Source: Streptomyces sp. WM6378
GTDB taxonomy: Bacteria > Actinomycetota > Actinomycetes > Streptomycetales > Streptomycetaceae
Reading direction: 5' to 3'
DNA length: 59,371 nt
Assembly: GCF_001279695.1 (NCBI RefSeq)
Contig: NZ_LGDD01000304.1
Location: 1 to 59,371 of the forward strand
Shown here: one piece after another, positions 1-9,555 of the stretch
Numbering within the stretch: the stretch's first letter is position 1
Layout of the letters: each line of letters opens with the position of its first letter
The notes under the pieces: model-generated
Seen by the model: the letters and a program-made list of their open reading frames with translations, nothing else
Databases searched by the model: none
What the model was told of the DNA's origin: nothing
Translations under genes and position numbers: made by a program

Positions 1-38
1 CCCTTGCACGGGCGGGTGGGTGGGCGAACCCCCGGGGG

Positions 39-55
39 CTGGGGCGGAGCCCCAG
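39..55. terminator. GC-rich hairpin, probable terminator of an upstream gene
   Basis: A perfect 7-bp inverted repeat (CTGGGGC / GCCCCAG) with a 3-base loop lies just inside the window. There is no T-run, which is usual for terminators in high-GC actinobacteria. It probably belongs to a gene that ends before the window. Confidence 0.45.
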
Positions 56-176
56 GAGGGCGGAGCTGGCCTGGGTGGAAATCCGGGCCCGCACGGCCCT
101 TACCTTCCGCGGAGCGCGTGGCTACCATCCGGTAGCCCTCGTAACGGGCCCCCACAACACCCCCGCTGGAGCCGCC

Positions 177-857
177 ATGCGCCTCGCCACCGCCGCCACC
201 GCGCTCGCCCTGCTCACCGGCACGATCGCCCTCGGCCCCGCCGCGCAGGCCGCCCCCGCCCCCGCCCCCATACCCGTCGTGTTCGTGCACGGCCGCAACG
301 CCGACCCCGGGGTGTGGGGCACCATGAAGGACCGCTTCAGGCAGGCCGGTTACCCCGACGGGGACCTCTTCGCCTGGGGGTACGACTCCAGCCAGTCGAC
401 GAATGAGGTGCTGGCCGGCCAGTTCGCCGCGTACGTCGACTCCGTGCGCGCCCAGACCGGCGCCGCGCAGGTGGACATCGTCGCGCACAGCCAGGGCAGC
501 CTCCCCACCCGCTGGTATGTGAAGTTCGGCGGCGGCGCGCAGGTGGTGCGGCACTGGGTCTCGCTCGGCGGGCCCAACCACGGGACGAGTCTGGCGTGGG
601 CGTGTTCGATCTGGGACCAGGGGTGCCGGGACATGACGCCGAACTCGTACGTGGAGAGCCGTCTGGCGAGCGGCAACGAGACGCCGGGCCCCACTCAGTA
701 CGCCACGTTCTGGTCGGACTGCGACGGCTTCATCCTGCCCAACAGCAGCGTGCCGCTGTCCGGCGCGGTCAACACCGACGTCGGCTGCCTCGCCCACAAC
801 GACCTGCTCACCGACGCCCCCACCGCTGAGGGAGTCCTCAACTTCCTTGAACAATAA
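177..857 (+). CDS. Secreted lipase, alpha/beta-hydrolase fold (class 2 lipase type)
   Basis: The product is a secreted esterase/lipase of about 226 residues. The ATG used here opens a clean Sec signal peptide (MRLATAATALALLTGTIALG, cleaved near AQA); an in-frame start 102 bases upstream would bury it. The mature protein begins with the oxyanion-hole strand VVFVHGRN, followed by the nucleophile elbow AHSQGS and a GGPNHGT loop, as in Bacillus LipA-like and Streptomyces triacylglycerol lipases. Several cysteines in the last third (CSIWDQGC, CDGF, GCL) suggest disulfides, and a late histidine in AHNDLL completes the triad. It stands alone, converging on the ABC transporter genes. The natural substrate cannot be read from sequence. 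Confidence 0.88.
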   Translation: MRLATAATALALLTGTIALGPAAQAAPAPAPIPVVFVHGRNADPGVWGTMKDRFRQAGYPDGDLFAWGYDSSQSTNEVLAGQFAAYVDSVRAQTGAAQVDIVAHSQGSLPTRWYVKFGGGAQVVRHWVSLGGPNHGTSLAWACSIWDQGCRDMTPNSYVESRLASGNETPGPTQYATFWSDCDGFILPNSSVPLSGAVNTDVGCLAHNDLLTDAPTAEGVLNFLEQ

Positions 858-883
858 GAAAATTGATGTCACATCAGACCAGA

Positions 884-1837
884 TCAGATCAGGTGCTTCG
901 ACTTCAGATAGTTCCTCGCCACGTCCTGCGGCAGCCGGCGCCAGCTGTCGACCTGTTCGTTCAGGGAGGCGAGGTCGGCCGTGGTGAGCACCGTGTTGAG
1001 CTTGTCCAGCGCGCCGGTCACCCCCGTGCTGCCGGCGCGTGAGCGGTTCACCACCGGCACGATGTAGTCCGCGTTCTGGAGGTGCTTGTCGTCGGCGAGC
1101 AGCACCAGGCCGAAGGCGGAGAGCGTGGCGTCCGTCGTAGTGGTCAGGACCATCTGGTCCTGACCACTCTGGACGGCCTGCTTGGCCTGTGTCGTGCCGA
1201 CCCCCTTGGGGTCGACGGCGGTGACATCGATGCCGTACGTCCTCTTCAACCCCGGTTCGCAGTAAGGGCGTTGGACACATTCGTCGCCCGCCGCGAGCCG
1301 TACCGGAAGCTTCGCCGCACCGAGGTCGCTCAGGGTCTTGAGGTGGTGTTCGCGTGCGTACGGCTCCGCGACGGCGAACGCGTTCTGGTCCACCGCCCTG
1401 CCCGGGTCAAGGACCGTGAGGCCGCGCGGGGTGGCCAACGCCCGCAGCGCGGTCATCGTCCGGTTCAGGTCGGGTGAGCCGACCGGCTTGGCGTCGGGCC
1501 CATGGGCCTTGGCATTGAGCCAGTCGGCGAAGGTGGCCGCGTACTCGGGCACCACGTCGATCTGCCCGCTCTCCAGAGCGGGTTCATAGATCTCCCGGTT
1601 GGTCACGGAGAGGATCTTCGTGCTGTAGCCCGCCTCGCCGAGGAGCAGCGCGTACATCTGGGCGAGGACGTCGCTCTCGGTGAACCCGGCGGTGCCGATC
1701 GTCAGGTGCTTGCTGTCGCCGGGCGGTGCGGTGACCGAGCCCTGCTTCTCCAGGCTCGGTCCGGTGGTGCAGGCGGCGACCGCCGTCAGGGCGAGGGCGG
1801 CCATCAACAGGCGCGACCTCGACAGCCGCTGCCTCAT
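884..1837 (-). CDS. Glycine betaine/choline/carnitine-type ABC transporter substrate-binding lipoprotein (OpuBC/OsmF family)
   Basis: This 317-residue lipoprotein captures quaternary-ammonium osmolytes for the two permeases encoded immediately upstream. The N-terminus MRQRLSRSRLLMAALALTAVAAC ends in a lipobox (VAAC), so the protein is anchored to the outer face of the membrane. The family opening LTIGTAGFTESDVLAQMYALLL and the hinge segment (IDVVPEYAAT) are typical of OpuAC-like proteins. Its ATG overlaps the preceding permease stop as ATGA, indicating translational coupling. The coding sequence contains a perfect 14-bp inverted repeat at 1139-1168. Ligand identity is inferred from the family only. 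Confidence 0.88.
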   Translation of the reverse strand: MRQRLSRSRLLMAALALTAVAACTTGPSLEKQGSVTAPPGDSKHLTIGTAGFTESDVLAQMYALLLGEAGYSTKILSVTNREIYEPALESGQIDVVPEYAATFADWLNAKAHGPDAKPVGSPDLNRTMTALRALATPRGLTVLDPGRAVDQNAFAVAEPYAREHHLKTLSDLGAAKLPVRLAAGDECVQRPYCEPGLKRTYGIDVTAVDPKGVGTTQAKQAVQSGQDQMVLTTTTDATLSAFGLVLLADDKHLQNADYIVPVVNRSRAGSTGVTGALDKLNTVLTTADLASLNEQVDSWRRLPQDVARNYLKSKHLI

Positions 1838-2508
1838 CCGAAGCCGCCCCTCGCCCACTGCGGCGCGAACCGCTGGACCACCTCGAAGATGCCCTCCACC
1901 ACCAGCGCGAAGACCGCCACGAGCACGGCGCCCGCCACCACTTGGGGCGTCGAGGCGAGGTTGAATCCGGCCGTGATGATCCGGCCGAGCCCACCGCCTC
2001 CCGCGAGGGCCGCCAGCGTGGCGGTGGCGACGAGCTGGACGGCGGCGATCCGCACGCCGGTGAGGACCAGCGGCAGCGCGAGGGGAAGTTCGACGCGGAG
2101 CAGGAGTTGGCGTCCGGTCATCCCCATGCCCCGGGCCGCCCGCACCACGTCGCGGTCGACCTCGCGCATGCCGACGTAGGCGTTGGTAAGCAGCGGCGGC
2201 ACGGCGAAGAGGATCAGTGCGACGATGGTCGGCCACTCGCCGTAGGTGCCGAGCGGGGTCAGCAGGAGCAGCACGAGAACGGCGAAGGTGGGCACGGCCC
2301 GGCCCACGTTCGAGATGTTGACGGCGAGCGTCCCGCCCTTGCCGAGGTGACCGAGCACGAGCGCCACGGGGAGCGCGATGAGGCAGCTCAGGACGAGGCA
2401 CAGCGCGGTGAGCCAGAGGTGTTCGCCGAGCCGGTGCCAGATGCCGTTCTCGCCGGACCAGTGCGCTGCGGAGGTGAGCCACGACCAGGCGTCGGAGAGC
2501 GTGTTCAT
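1834..2508 (-). CDS. ABC transporter permease (OpuB/ProW type), second of two
   Basis: This is a 224-residue inner-membrane permease with about five to six hydrophobic segments. It carries the binding-protein-dependent transport motif in the region ARGMGMTGRQLLLRVELPLA, the EAA loop that docks the ATPase. The start ATG overlaps the stop of the upstream permease (ATGA), and its own stop overlaps the binding-protein start. All three genes are therefore one coupled transcript. It should heterodimerise with the upstream permease. No ATP-binding gene lies in this operon, so an ATPase must come from elsewhere. Confidence 0.88.
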   Translation of the reverse strand: MNTLSDAWSWLTSAAHWSGENGIWHRLGEHLWLTALCLVLSCLIALPVALVLGHLGKGGTLAVNISNVGRAVPTFAVLVLLLLTPLGTYGEWPTIVALILFAVPPLLTNAYVGMREVDRDVVRAARGMGMTGRQLLLRVELPLALPLVLTGVRIAAVQLVATATLAALAGGGGLGRIITAGFNLASTPQVVAGAVLVAVFALVVEGIFEVVQRFAPQWARGGFG

Positions 2509-3185
2509 GCGGGTTCCGCCCTCGTCCAGGGCGTAAGGAGCCGCTGGATGCCGAGCAGCACCAGGTCGGCGGCGACGGCGATCACCACGCACAGCACGGA
2601 GGCAGTGAGCACCTGTGCCTTGAAGTAGGTGTTCATCCCGGAGTAGATCAGGTTGCCGAGCCCGCCGTAACCGACGATGGCACCCACCGTCACCAGGGAC
2701 ACCGCGGAGACGGTGGCGATGCGAAGACCGGCCATGGCGGCGGGCACGGCGAGCGGGAGTTCCACGGCCAGGAGCAGCCGTACCGGCCCGTAACCCATGC
2801 CCCGGGCCGCCTGCCGGGTGTCCTCGGGGACGGCGCGCAGCCCGGCCAGGATGTTCCGGACGAGCAGCGTCAGCGAGTACAGGACCAGGCCCGCGATGAC
2901 GATGGACGCCGAGAGCCCGTACACCGGGAGCAGCAGCGAGAACATGGCGAGGGACGGGATGGTGTAGAGCACCGTCGTGATGCCCAGTACCGGACCCGCG
3001 GCCCAGCGCCAGCGGCGGGCCGCGACGGCCAGTGGCACGGCGATGACCAGGCCGAGCAGCACCGAGACGGCCGTGAGGTGGAGGTGCTGGAGCACCGCGT
3101 CCCAGAGGATCTGCCGGCGGCTCGACAGGTAGGCGCCGCAGATCCATTCGTTGCGCGCGAGGCAGTCGTCGGGAGGCGCGGTCAC
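2505..3185 (-). CDS. ABC transporter permease (OpuB/ProW type), first of two
   Basis: This permease heads the operon. The GTG start used here gives 226 residues beginning VTAPPDDCLARNEWICG, a typical beginning for this permease family. In-frame upstream starts reach 3302 but add a charged, low-complexity stretch, so the start is uncertain. The EAA loop reads ARGMGYGPVRLLLAVELPLA. It couples by a four-base overlap to the second permease. The 250 bases upstream must hold the operon promoter; no clear motif was recognised there. Confidence 0.83.
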   Translation of the reverse strand: MTAPPDDCLARNEWICGAYLSSRRQILWDAVLQHLHLTAVSVLLGLVIAVPLAVAARRWRWAAGPVLGITTVLYTIPSLAMFSLLLPVYGLSASIVIAGLVLYSLTLLVRNILAGLRAVPEDTRQAARGMGYGPVRLLLAVELPLAVPAAMAGLRIATVSAVSLVTVGAIVGYGGLGNLIYSGMNTYFKAQVLTASVLCVVIAVAADLVLLGIQRLLTPWTRAEPA

Positions 3186-3438
3186 CCGTTCATTGGAGCC
3201 CGCGGCCCGGGCCGGCCGCGCGTCCTGCTGGGCTGTCCGGGGCATACGCTGTGATACCTGGCCAAAAGGGGGACGCTTGGAGTCAGTGCGGCCTGGAGCC
3301 ACCGGTGCGTCGAGGCCACCCGCCCGGTCGGGAACGGGGTGCGTTTCGCGAGGACCTGGAGCAGGGGCTCGCCGCCCTTGGCTGATCAGCGCCCGGCTTC
3401 CTGAGGCCGGACCACTGGGGTGGCCCGGCCCGCTCGGT

Positions 3439-6400
3439 CTAGAACCCCGCGTCGCAGCAGCCGTCGCGGCGCATCAGTCGGCCCACCCCCAGCCAGTCCT
3501 CGGCCTTCGCCGCCGCATGCCGCTCGTGCGGCTCGTAGGCGGAGACCAGATCTGCGGTCGTGTACGGCACGCCTCCCCTGAGCACGCCGGTGGTGCGCAC
3601 CAGCGAGTCGAAGTCGGTGAACGGGTCGCCGTCGACCAGCGTGAGGTCGGCGAGCTTGCCGCGTTCGACCGTTCCGAGGTCCTTGTCGAGCCCGAACAGC
3701 CGGGCCGGTAGTACGGTCGCGGTGCGCAACGCCGCGGCTGGGGAGAGGCCTCCCAAGTGGAGGGCGCGCAGGCCCAGATGGAGGGAGAGTCCGACCGGGA
3801 CGAGGGGCTGGTCGGTGCCCAGCGCCACGAGTCCGCCCCCTTCGAGCACGCGGCGGTAGACGTCGGTCTCCGTGCGCAGGGTGGCCAGTTGGGCGGGGCT
3901 CGGCGGCGTGCCCGCCGCCTGCTTAACGGCCGCCGAGTCCCATGGCGGCATCACGGTGGCGACCCGCGGGTCGTCGGCGAGACCGGGGTCCGCGCCGAGC
4001 AGCGGCGCGGAGGTGAACGGTGTGACGATGAGCGCGAAGTTGACGCCTCGGGCCGTGTAGATCTCGATGACGTCCTCGTAGGCCTTGCCCGTCGCGGAGG
4101 TGGCGTGGCCGAACTCGGCGCGCTGGGTGGCCAGTAGATGGGTCGTCAGATCCTGGCCGACCTCGACGCCCGGGGACACCAGGTGGCTGCCCGAGCGCAC
4201 GCCGAGCCGTTCGTGGGCGAACCGGGCGGCCTTCTGCATGACCCAACTGGGCGCCCGTACATAGGTTTTGACGAAGTCCCAGTCGAGTGCGGCGCCACGC
4301 TCCAGCGATCGCTGGAGCCCGGCCTCGGTGCGGTGGGCGCGGCCCATGCTGTAGGCGACCCGGGATCCGTCGAGCAGCTCCCCGGTGGTCAGCAGACGTG
4401 GCCCGGCGAGCTGTCCGGTGGCCACGGCCTCACGGATGCGGGCCTGTTCGTAGGCGAACCCGCCGAGTGACACAGCGGTGGTGATCCCGTAGCTGAGCTG
4501 GCCGACGGTCTGGCGGCCGCCGTACGTGCTCTGCCACGGGTGGGTGTGGGTGTCCCAGAGCCCGGGGAGGACCGTGCGGTCGGACGCGTCGACGGTGCGC
4601 AGGGCGCCGCGCTTGCGGTGGGGTTCGACGGAGGCGATGCGTCCCGCGCGTACGACGATGTCGACGTCGTCCCGCACCGATTCGCCCGTGCCGTCCCACA
4701 GCCGTCCGGCGTGCACCACGGTGTCGGCGGGTGCGGGCCTGCGCTGGTCGAGCGCCACGCGCACGGTGCGGGCGGCGCCGCCGTCGACGCCTATGAGCCG
4801 CAGCTTGGCGCCGGACAGGTACAGGAGCGTCTTGGAGTCGCCGGACCAGGAGGGGTGGTCGGCGGGTTCGGTGGTGAGGGTGCGTGGCGGGCCTTGCGGG
4901 GTGCCGTCGGGGGCGACGGGCAGCAGGCACAGCGCGGATTCGACGACGACCGCCATCCAGCGGCCGTCGGGCGACCAGACGGGCCCCGAGTCGTAGCGGT
5001 CGGCGACGGAGACGTGCGGGGCCACGGCGTGCAGCCGGTCGGCGCCGGTGGTGGTGTCGACGACGCGGATGACGTTGTAGCCCTCGCGGAAGCGCAGGTT
5101 GAGCCGGTTGCGGTCGCACAGCGCGACGTAGCGCCCGTCGGGCGACCAGGTCGGGCGGCCGGGCAGCCCGCCCGCGCCGAGCGCGGTCACCAGGACGCGT
5201 TCGGTGCCGCTCGCCAGGTCGCGGACGACGAGCCGCCCCGACATGTCGATGGCGGCGAGGCGCTTCCCGTCGGGCGAGGGCGCCGGGTGCACCCGGCCGC
5301 CCGTCGCGAGCGCGCTCTCTTCGCCGGTGGCGAGCTCCCGCCGGTAGATGCCGAGCAGTCCGTCGCGGTCGTCGGCGTACAGGAGCGAGCGGCCGTCGCG
5401 GGCCCAGACCGGTCCGAGCAGATAGCGGGTCGCGGGTGACTGGCGCAGTCGCTCCGGCGGCCGCGAGCCCGACGTGTTGGCGATCCAGAGCGAGTTGAGG
5501 GCGGCGAAGGCGATGCGCCTGCCGTCGGGGGACAGTGCGGGCAGGTGGATGCCGCGCACCGGGCGCACCCGTTCCTCGCCGAGGTCGTACGACTTGACCT
5601 GGTAGCGCGGGCGGTCGACGGGCAGCTCGCCCGTGAACGGGATGACCTTGGGCTCCGCCGGGCTCTCAGGGCGTACGAGGGTGAACTGGCCGTCCAGGGT
5701 GAGGAGCAGCTCGCCGTCGGCGGTCCAGCGCGGGGGCATCGGGGCGATGTCCCCGGCGACCGGGACGGGCTTGCCGTCGACGACGAGTGTGCAGGAGGCG
5801 TTCGGTGCGGCGGTCGTGCGCAGGTAGGCGAGGCGGTGGCCGTCGGGTGCGAGGGCCGGGGTCATGACCTGGGCGTTCTCGGCTTCGGTGTGCTCTACGG
5901 TGACCGCGCCGGCGCCCTCGGCGGGGACGGCGGCGACGGTTCTGGCGTCGACGCCGAGTCCGAACGGCGTGGTGACGGCCTTGGCCCGGACGAACAGGAT
6001 GCGCTTGCCGTCGGGCGACCAGGTGGGGTCGAAGTCCTCCCACCGGCCGTCCTGGAGCGGGCCGTCCTGTCCGGGCAGCCCGGTGAGCTTGGTCAACTGA
6101 CCCGTGCGGAGGTCGAGTTGATGGATGCGGTACGGGCTGCCGGCTACCGGGTCGCCGCCGCGTTCGGAAGCGAAGACGATTCGGGTGCCGTCGGGCGACC
6201 AGGCGGGGCCGCGATCGTCCCAGGGGCCTTCGGTGCGCTGGCGCACGTCGGTTCCGTCGGGCCGCATGGTCCAGATGTGGTAGCCGCCGCCCTTGTACGC
6301 GCAGAACGCGACGAGTTCGCCATCAGGGGCGTACACGGGCCGGGTGGGTTCGAGTCCGGCCGGGGTGAGCGGCTCGGCCTTGCCGCCGGCGCGGGGCAGC

Positions 6401-6627
6401 GACCACAGGACGTCCTGGATCTCGGCGATCAGCTGGTCTCCCCCGGGCGAGAGGCTCGCCGCGCCGTTGGTGGAGGCCGTGAAGGAGAGCGAGAGTCCGG
6501 TACGCGGCGCGGCGAGGGCGGGGCCGGGCACGGCGCCGACGGCGGTGACGGCCCCGGCGGCGCCCGCGGCGGCGAGGAGTTGACGGCGGGAGAGGGAGAG
6601 GGGGGTGGCGGTGTTGTCACGGTCCAT
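3439..6627 (-). CDS. Secreted bidomain protein: TolB-like beta-propeller fused to a zinc amidohydrolase
   Basis: This is a large exported enzyme of 1,062 residues. A twin-arginine signal (SRRQLLAAAGAAGAV, cleaved after ALA) is followed by roughly 550 residues of repeated PD40/WD40-like blades, each with a variant of SPDG followed by a hydrophobic strand. An imidazolonepropionase-like amidohydrolase starts near residue 650 (VVHAGRLWDGTGESV). Metal-site motifs are visible: HTH in GLWDTHTHPW, a later His in GSHL and GHAT, and the terminal Asp in LGTDQP. Propeller-amidohydrolase fusions are known in actinobacteria and proteobacteria and may act on peptides or cyclic amides. The substrate here is unknown. 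A much longer in-frame extension upstream is antisense noise; the Tat signal fixes the start. Confidence 0.85.
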   Translation of the reverse strand: MDRDNTATPLSLSRRQLLAAAGAAGAVTAVGAVPGPALAAPRTGLSLSFTASTNGAASLSPGGDQLIAEIQDVLWSLPRAGGKAEPLTPAGLEPTRPVYAPDGELVAFCAYKGGGYHIWTMRPDGTDVRQRTEGPWDDRGPAWSPDGTRIVFASERGGDPVAGSPYRIHQLDLRTGQLTKLTGLPGQDGPLQDGRWEDFDPTWSPDGKRILFVRAKAVTTPFGLGVDARTVAAVPAEGAGAVTVEHTEAENAQVMTPALAPDGHRLAYLRTTAAPNASCTLVVDGKPVPVAGDIAPMPPRWTADGELLLTLDGQFTLVRPESPAEPKVIPFTGELPVDRPRYQVKSYDLGEERVRPVRGIHLPALSPDGRRIAFAALNSLWIANTSGSRPPERLRQSPATRYLLGPVWARDGRSLLYADDRDGLLGIYRRELATGEESALATGGRVHPAPSPDGKRLAAIDMSGRLVVRDLASGTERVLVTALGAGGLPGRPTWSPDGRYVALCDRNRLNLRFREGYNVIRVVDTTTGADRLHAVAPHVSVADRYDSGPVWSPDGRWMAVVVESALCLLPVAPDGTPQGPPRTLTTEPADHPSWSGDSKTLLYLSGAKLRLIGVDGGAARTVRVALDQRRPAPADTVVHAGRLWDGTGESVRDDVDIVVRAGRIASVEPHRKRGALRTVDASDRTVLPGLWDTHTHPWQSTYGGRQTVGQLSYGITTAVSLGGFAYEQARIREAVATGQLAGPRLLTTGELLDGSRVAYSMGRAHRTEAGLQRSLERGAALDWDFVKTYVRAPSWVMQKAARFAHERLGVRSGSHLVSPGVEVGQDLTTHLLATQRAEFGHATSATGKAYEDVIEIYTARGVNFALIVTPFTSAPLLGADPGLADDPRVATVMPPWDSAAVKQAAGTPPSPAQLATLRTETDVYRRVLEGGGLVALGTDQPLVPVGLSLHLGLRALHLGGLSPAAALRTATVLPARLFGLDKDLGTVERGKLADLTLVDGDPFTDFDSLVRTTGVLRGGVPYTTADLVSAYEPHERHAAAKAEDWLGVGRLMRRDGCCDAGF

Positions 6628-6737
6628 GACACAGCACGCTCGCGCACCGTGTGGCGCAGGGGCAACACCGCCTTTCCCGCCAAATGGGTACGACCTCCCG
6701 TCAAACCCCGTTGGAATCAGTCCACTTGGGCAGCCCG

Positions 6738-9321
6738 TCAGCCGGTGTGCACCTCCAGGACCGTTACCGAGTACGGCACGAAAGTCGCGGTGAAGGTGGG
6801 CGCCACGCCGTTGACGGTGCGGCCGCGCGGGACGACCGCGAGCGGGTCGGTGAGCGTGTTGGTTGCCTGCGGATTCGCCCCGGCGAGCACGGTGACGGCG
6901 GCCGAGGCATCGGTGCGGGCGACACCTTGCAGCGTGACGGTGGTCTTGCGGGCCGTGCCGCCCGTGTTGACGACCGCGAGGTAGATGCGGCGGGCGCCCG
7001 GGTCGTGGGTGGTGACGGCGATGAGACCCGGCAGAGCGCGCACCGCGGTGGGCAGGACGACGGTGCCGCGCCGCGTGAGCAGGAGCTGCTGTGCGTAGTA
7101 GCTCGGCGAGTTGTAGCTGGTCAGCGCGTCGTAGGCGATGAGGTTGGTGGCCCAGGTGTTGTCCCGTACGTGGCTGAACAGCGGGGCGTACGACTCCATC
7201 AGGACCTGGTCGGAGTTGCGGATGATCCCGGCGAGCCAGGAGGCGTCGCCCAGCGCGGCGTTGAGGTCGGGGGTCGGCCGGCCCTCCTGCGAGGCCCACT
7301 CCCCCACGAACACCTTCGGGCTGCTCCGGTCGCGCTGGTCGTACTTGTGGGAGCCGGCCTGGAAGGCGGACGGCGACTGGTAGTAGTGCTCGTCGATCAG
7401 GTCGTACGGGCGGGATGCCACCGGCGTCGTGGCGATCAGTTTCAGCGCGGGGAAGCGAGCCTTGATCGCGTCGTGGAACGCGGCGTAACGCTCCTCGTAG
7501 GAGCCGGACTTGTCGAACCAGTCCTCGTTGCCGATCTCGACGTACTTGAGGGGGAACGGCTCGGGGTGGCCGTCGGCGGCGCGGCGGGCGCCCCAGGTGG
7601 AGGTGGTGGGGCCGGTGATGTACTCGATCTGGTCGACGGCGTCCTGCACGAAGGGCTTGAGTGCGGCGCCGGTGACGTGGGAGCCCTGGAGCGAGTATCC
7701 GGCGTACACGCACAGCAGGGGCGTGCAGCCCAGGTCCTGCGTCATCTGGAGGTATTCGGGCAGGCCGAGGCCGTCCGTGGACCAGTAGCCCCAGGCCGAG
7801 TTGTGGTGGCCCGGGCGCTGTTCGACGGGGCCGATCGTCCTCTTCCAGTCGAAGCGGTCGGCGATGACGTTGCCTTCGAGGTAGTTGCCGCCGGGGAAGC
7901 GCAGGAACTTCGGTTCCAGGGCGGCGAGTTTCTCCATCAGGTCGACGCGCAGCCCGTTCTCGCGGCCCTTGTAGGTGGGAGGGAAGAGCGAGACCTGGCT
8001 CAGCCACAGCGTGCCGGGTGCGGAGGTGGTGACGACGAGACGGGCGTTCGCGGTGGTGGGGGCGCCGGCGGCGGTGCGCAGGGTGAGGTCGTACTTGCGC
8101 CACGATCCGGTGAGGGGCCCGGTGGTGCCGGTGGCGTGGGCCTTGCCGTCAGTGCCGGTGATGGCGACAGTCAACCTCCCTGTGGAACCGGCCGACTTGG
8201 CGTAGAGAGAGGCGCGGTACGTGGTGGACGGGCGGACCGGGATGCCCCAGTAACCCTCGTTGGCGACGCCGTCGCCCGCCTCCTTCGCGGTCACGCGCAG
8301 GGTTTGGGTGAGGGCGGAGTTGAGCGGCTGAGCGGTGTCGATGGCCAGGCATGCGGCGCCGGTGGCGCTCCAGTGGAGCGGGGTGGGCGGCCATGAAGCT
8401 GCGGTTGTTGACGAGTTCGGCGTAGAGGCCGCCCTCGCCGCTGTGGTTGATGTCTTCGAAGAAGATCCCGCCGAGTTCGGTGCTCACCTGCGGGCCGGGG
8501 TGGGTGGTGTCGACGGTCAGGAGGGGCTGGGTGGAGTCGACGGGTACGCCCGCGAGAGCTGCTGCATCGGCCGCGGTGAGGGCGGAGTCGAAGACCTGGA
8601 CGTCGTCGATCAGGGCCTGGGCCTGGTCGACCCCGACCCCGCCGAACAGGCCCCGTCCGACCGCGGTCGCGCCAGTGGCGCGCCAGCCTCCGGCGTAGGG
8701 CACCTCGCCTTCGAGCACGCCGTTGACGTAAAGGCGTATGACCCCGGCAGCCGTGTCGTCGACGCCGAGCAGGTGGTACCAGACGCCGGTCACGGGCGCG
8801 GCAGCCGCCCCGGCGACACCCGCCCCGCCGTTGGCCGAGTTCGAGTCGGCCGACAGTCGGGTGAAAGCGAACGCCCCTGTGTCGTTGCGGAGTTGGAGGT
8901 AGAACCCGCTCACCGCGAACCCGTCGACCGACACGAAGGTCTGGTAGCCGGCGGTGCCGGTGAGCCGCACCCACGCGGCCACACTGAAGCTCTTCGACGT
9001 GTCCACCACCGGACCGACCGCCGACGCGTTGCCTCCCGCCGAGATGTCGAGGGCGGCGACGCCGGACTTCGCGGCGCCCCACTTCGCGCCGTCCGCGAGG
9101 GTGAGCGTACGGCCATGCCCTGAGCTGTCGGCGGCAGTCGTCCCCGCGCCTTCATCGAAGGCCCAGTGGGCAACGGGCGCGGGGAGCGCCGACTCGGCGG
9201 CTCGCGCGGGAGCCCCCGCGAGGGCGGGGCCGATCGCGCCGGCCAGCGGCAGCGCGCCGAGCGCGGTCACGATCGCTCTGCGACTGGGCCAGGAGGCCGG
9301 GGCTGGGGTGGGCTGTGTCAT
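6738..9321 (-). pseudogene. abfA: Secreted alpha-L-arabinofuranosidase (GH51) with N-terminal LamG domain, frameshifted
   Basis: The gene would encode an exported enzyme of about 860 residues releasing L-arabinose from arabinan or arabinoxylan. It starts at an ATG with GAGGAG nine bases upstream and a Tat signal (SRRAIVTALGALPLAGA). A LamG/concanavalin-like domain follows (residues about 50-240), then the GH51 opening (GGIFFEDINHSGEGGLYAEL). Soon after NNRSFMA the frame is lost. The downstream part (HWSATGAACLAIDTA onward) is in another frame, consistent with one extra base or two missing bases between about 8372 and 8394. Catalytic residues survive in the second part: acid/base Glu in EIGNED and nucleophile Glu in VFVGEWAS. 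It is either a recent pseudogene or a sequencing error, since codon use is normal on both sides. Confidence 0.82.
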
Positions 9322-9348
9322 GCGGGTGCTCCTCAACTCTCGCCGTGG

Positions 9349-9364
9349 GTTCGAGATTTCGGAC
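9349..9364. promoter_or_regulatory. Candidate IclR-type operator upstream of abfA
   Basis: The 16-mer GTTCGAGATTTCGGAC matches 12 of 16 positions of the palindrome before the U32-like gene (GTTCGATATACCGAAC). It lies 28 bases upstream of the arabinofuranosidase start, on its promoter side. The regulator assignment is inferred from the nearby IclR gene. Confidence 0.5.
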
Positions 9365-9508
9365 GACGTTCTGCATTTCGACGCCGGGAGCATTCCGCCT
9401 CCCCCGCCCCCGCGTCAATGCCCCTGGACCAGCTTGGAACGGTTCCTGTCCGACCCATTGACACCTTCGGCCGCACGTCATTACCGTCACGCCAGAATTT
9501 CGAACGCA

Positions 9509-9524
9509 TGACGAAATATCGAAC
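9509..9524. promoter_or_regulatory. Candidate IclR-type operator upstream of the dehydratase gene
   Basis: TGACGAAATATCGAAC keeps a perfect right half-site (ATATCGAAC) and a degenerate left half. A further half-site (TTTCGAAC) sits just before it at 9498-9505. The site overlaps an in-frame ATG at 9508, which argues that this ATG is not the true start and that translation begins at TTG 9556. Confidence 0.5.
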
Positions 9525-9555
9525 AACACGGACAGCGGCACCGGGAGCAACTGCC

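Noticed and set aside
861..883. Possible hairpin between the lipase and the binding-protein genes
   Set aside because: The repeat TGATGT/ACATCA has almost no loop and could not fold as a terminator hairpin.
4665..8103. A very long leftward open frame reaching from within the amidohydrolase gene to 8103
   Set aside because: Its upper part is antisense to nothing but lies in the wrong frame of the GH51 gene and is Arg/Pro-rich; the Tat signal at 6627 marks the real amidohydrolase start.
6651..8396. A 581-codon rightward open frame opposite the GH51 gene
   Set aside because: Gly/Val/Asp-rich shadow of a gene with recognisable catalytic motifs on the other strand.
9508..9555. ATG at 9508 as start of the dehydratase
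   Set aside because: No ribosome site, an operator-like palindrome overlaps it, and the added residues are not part of the enolase fold.
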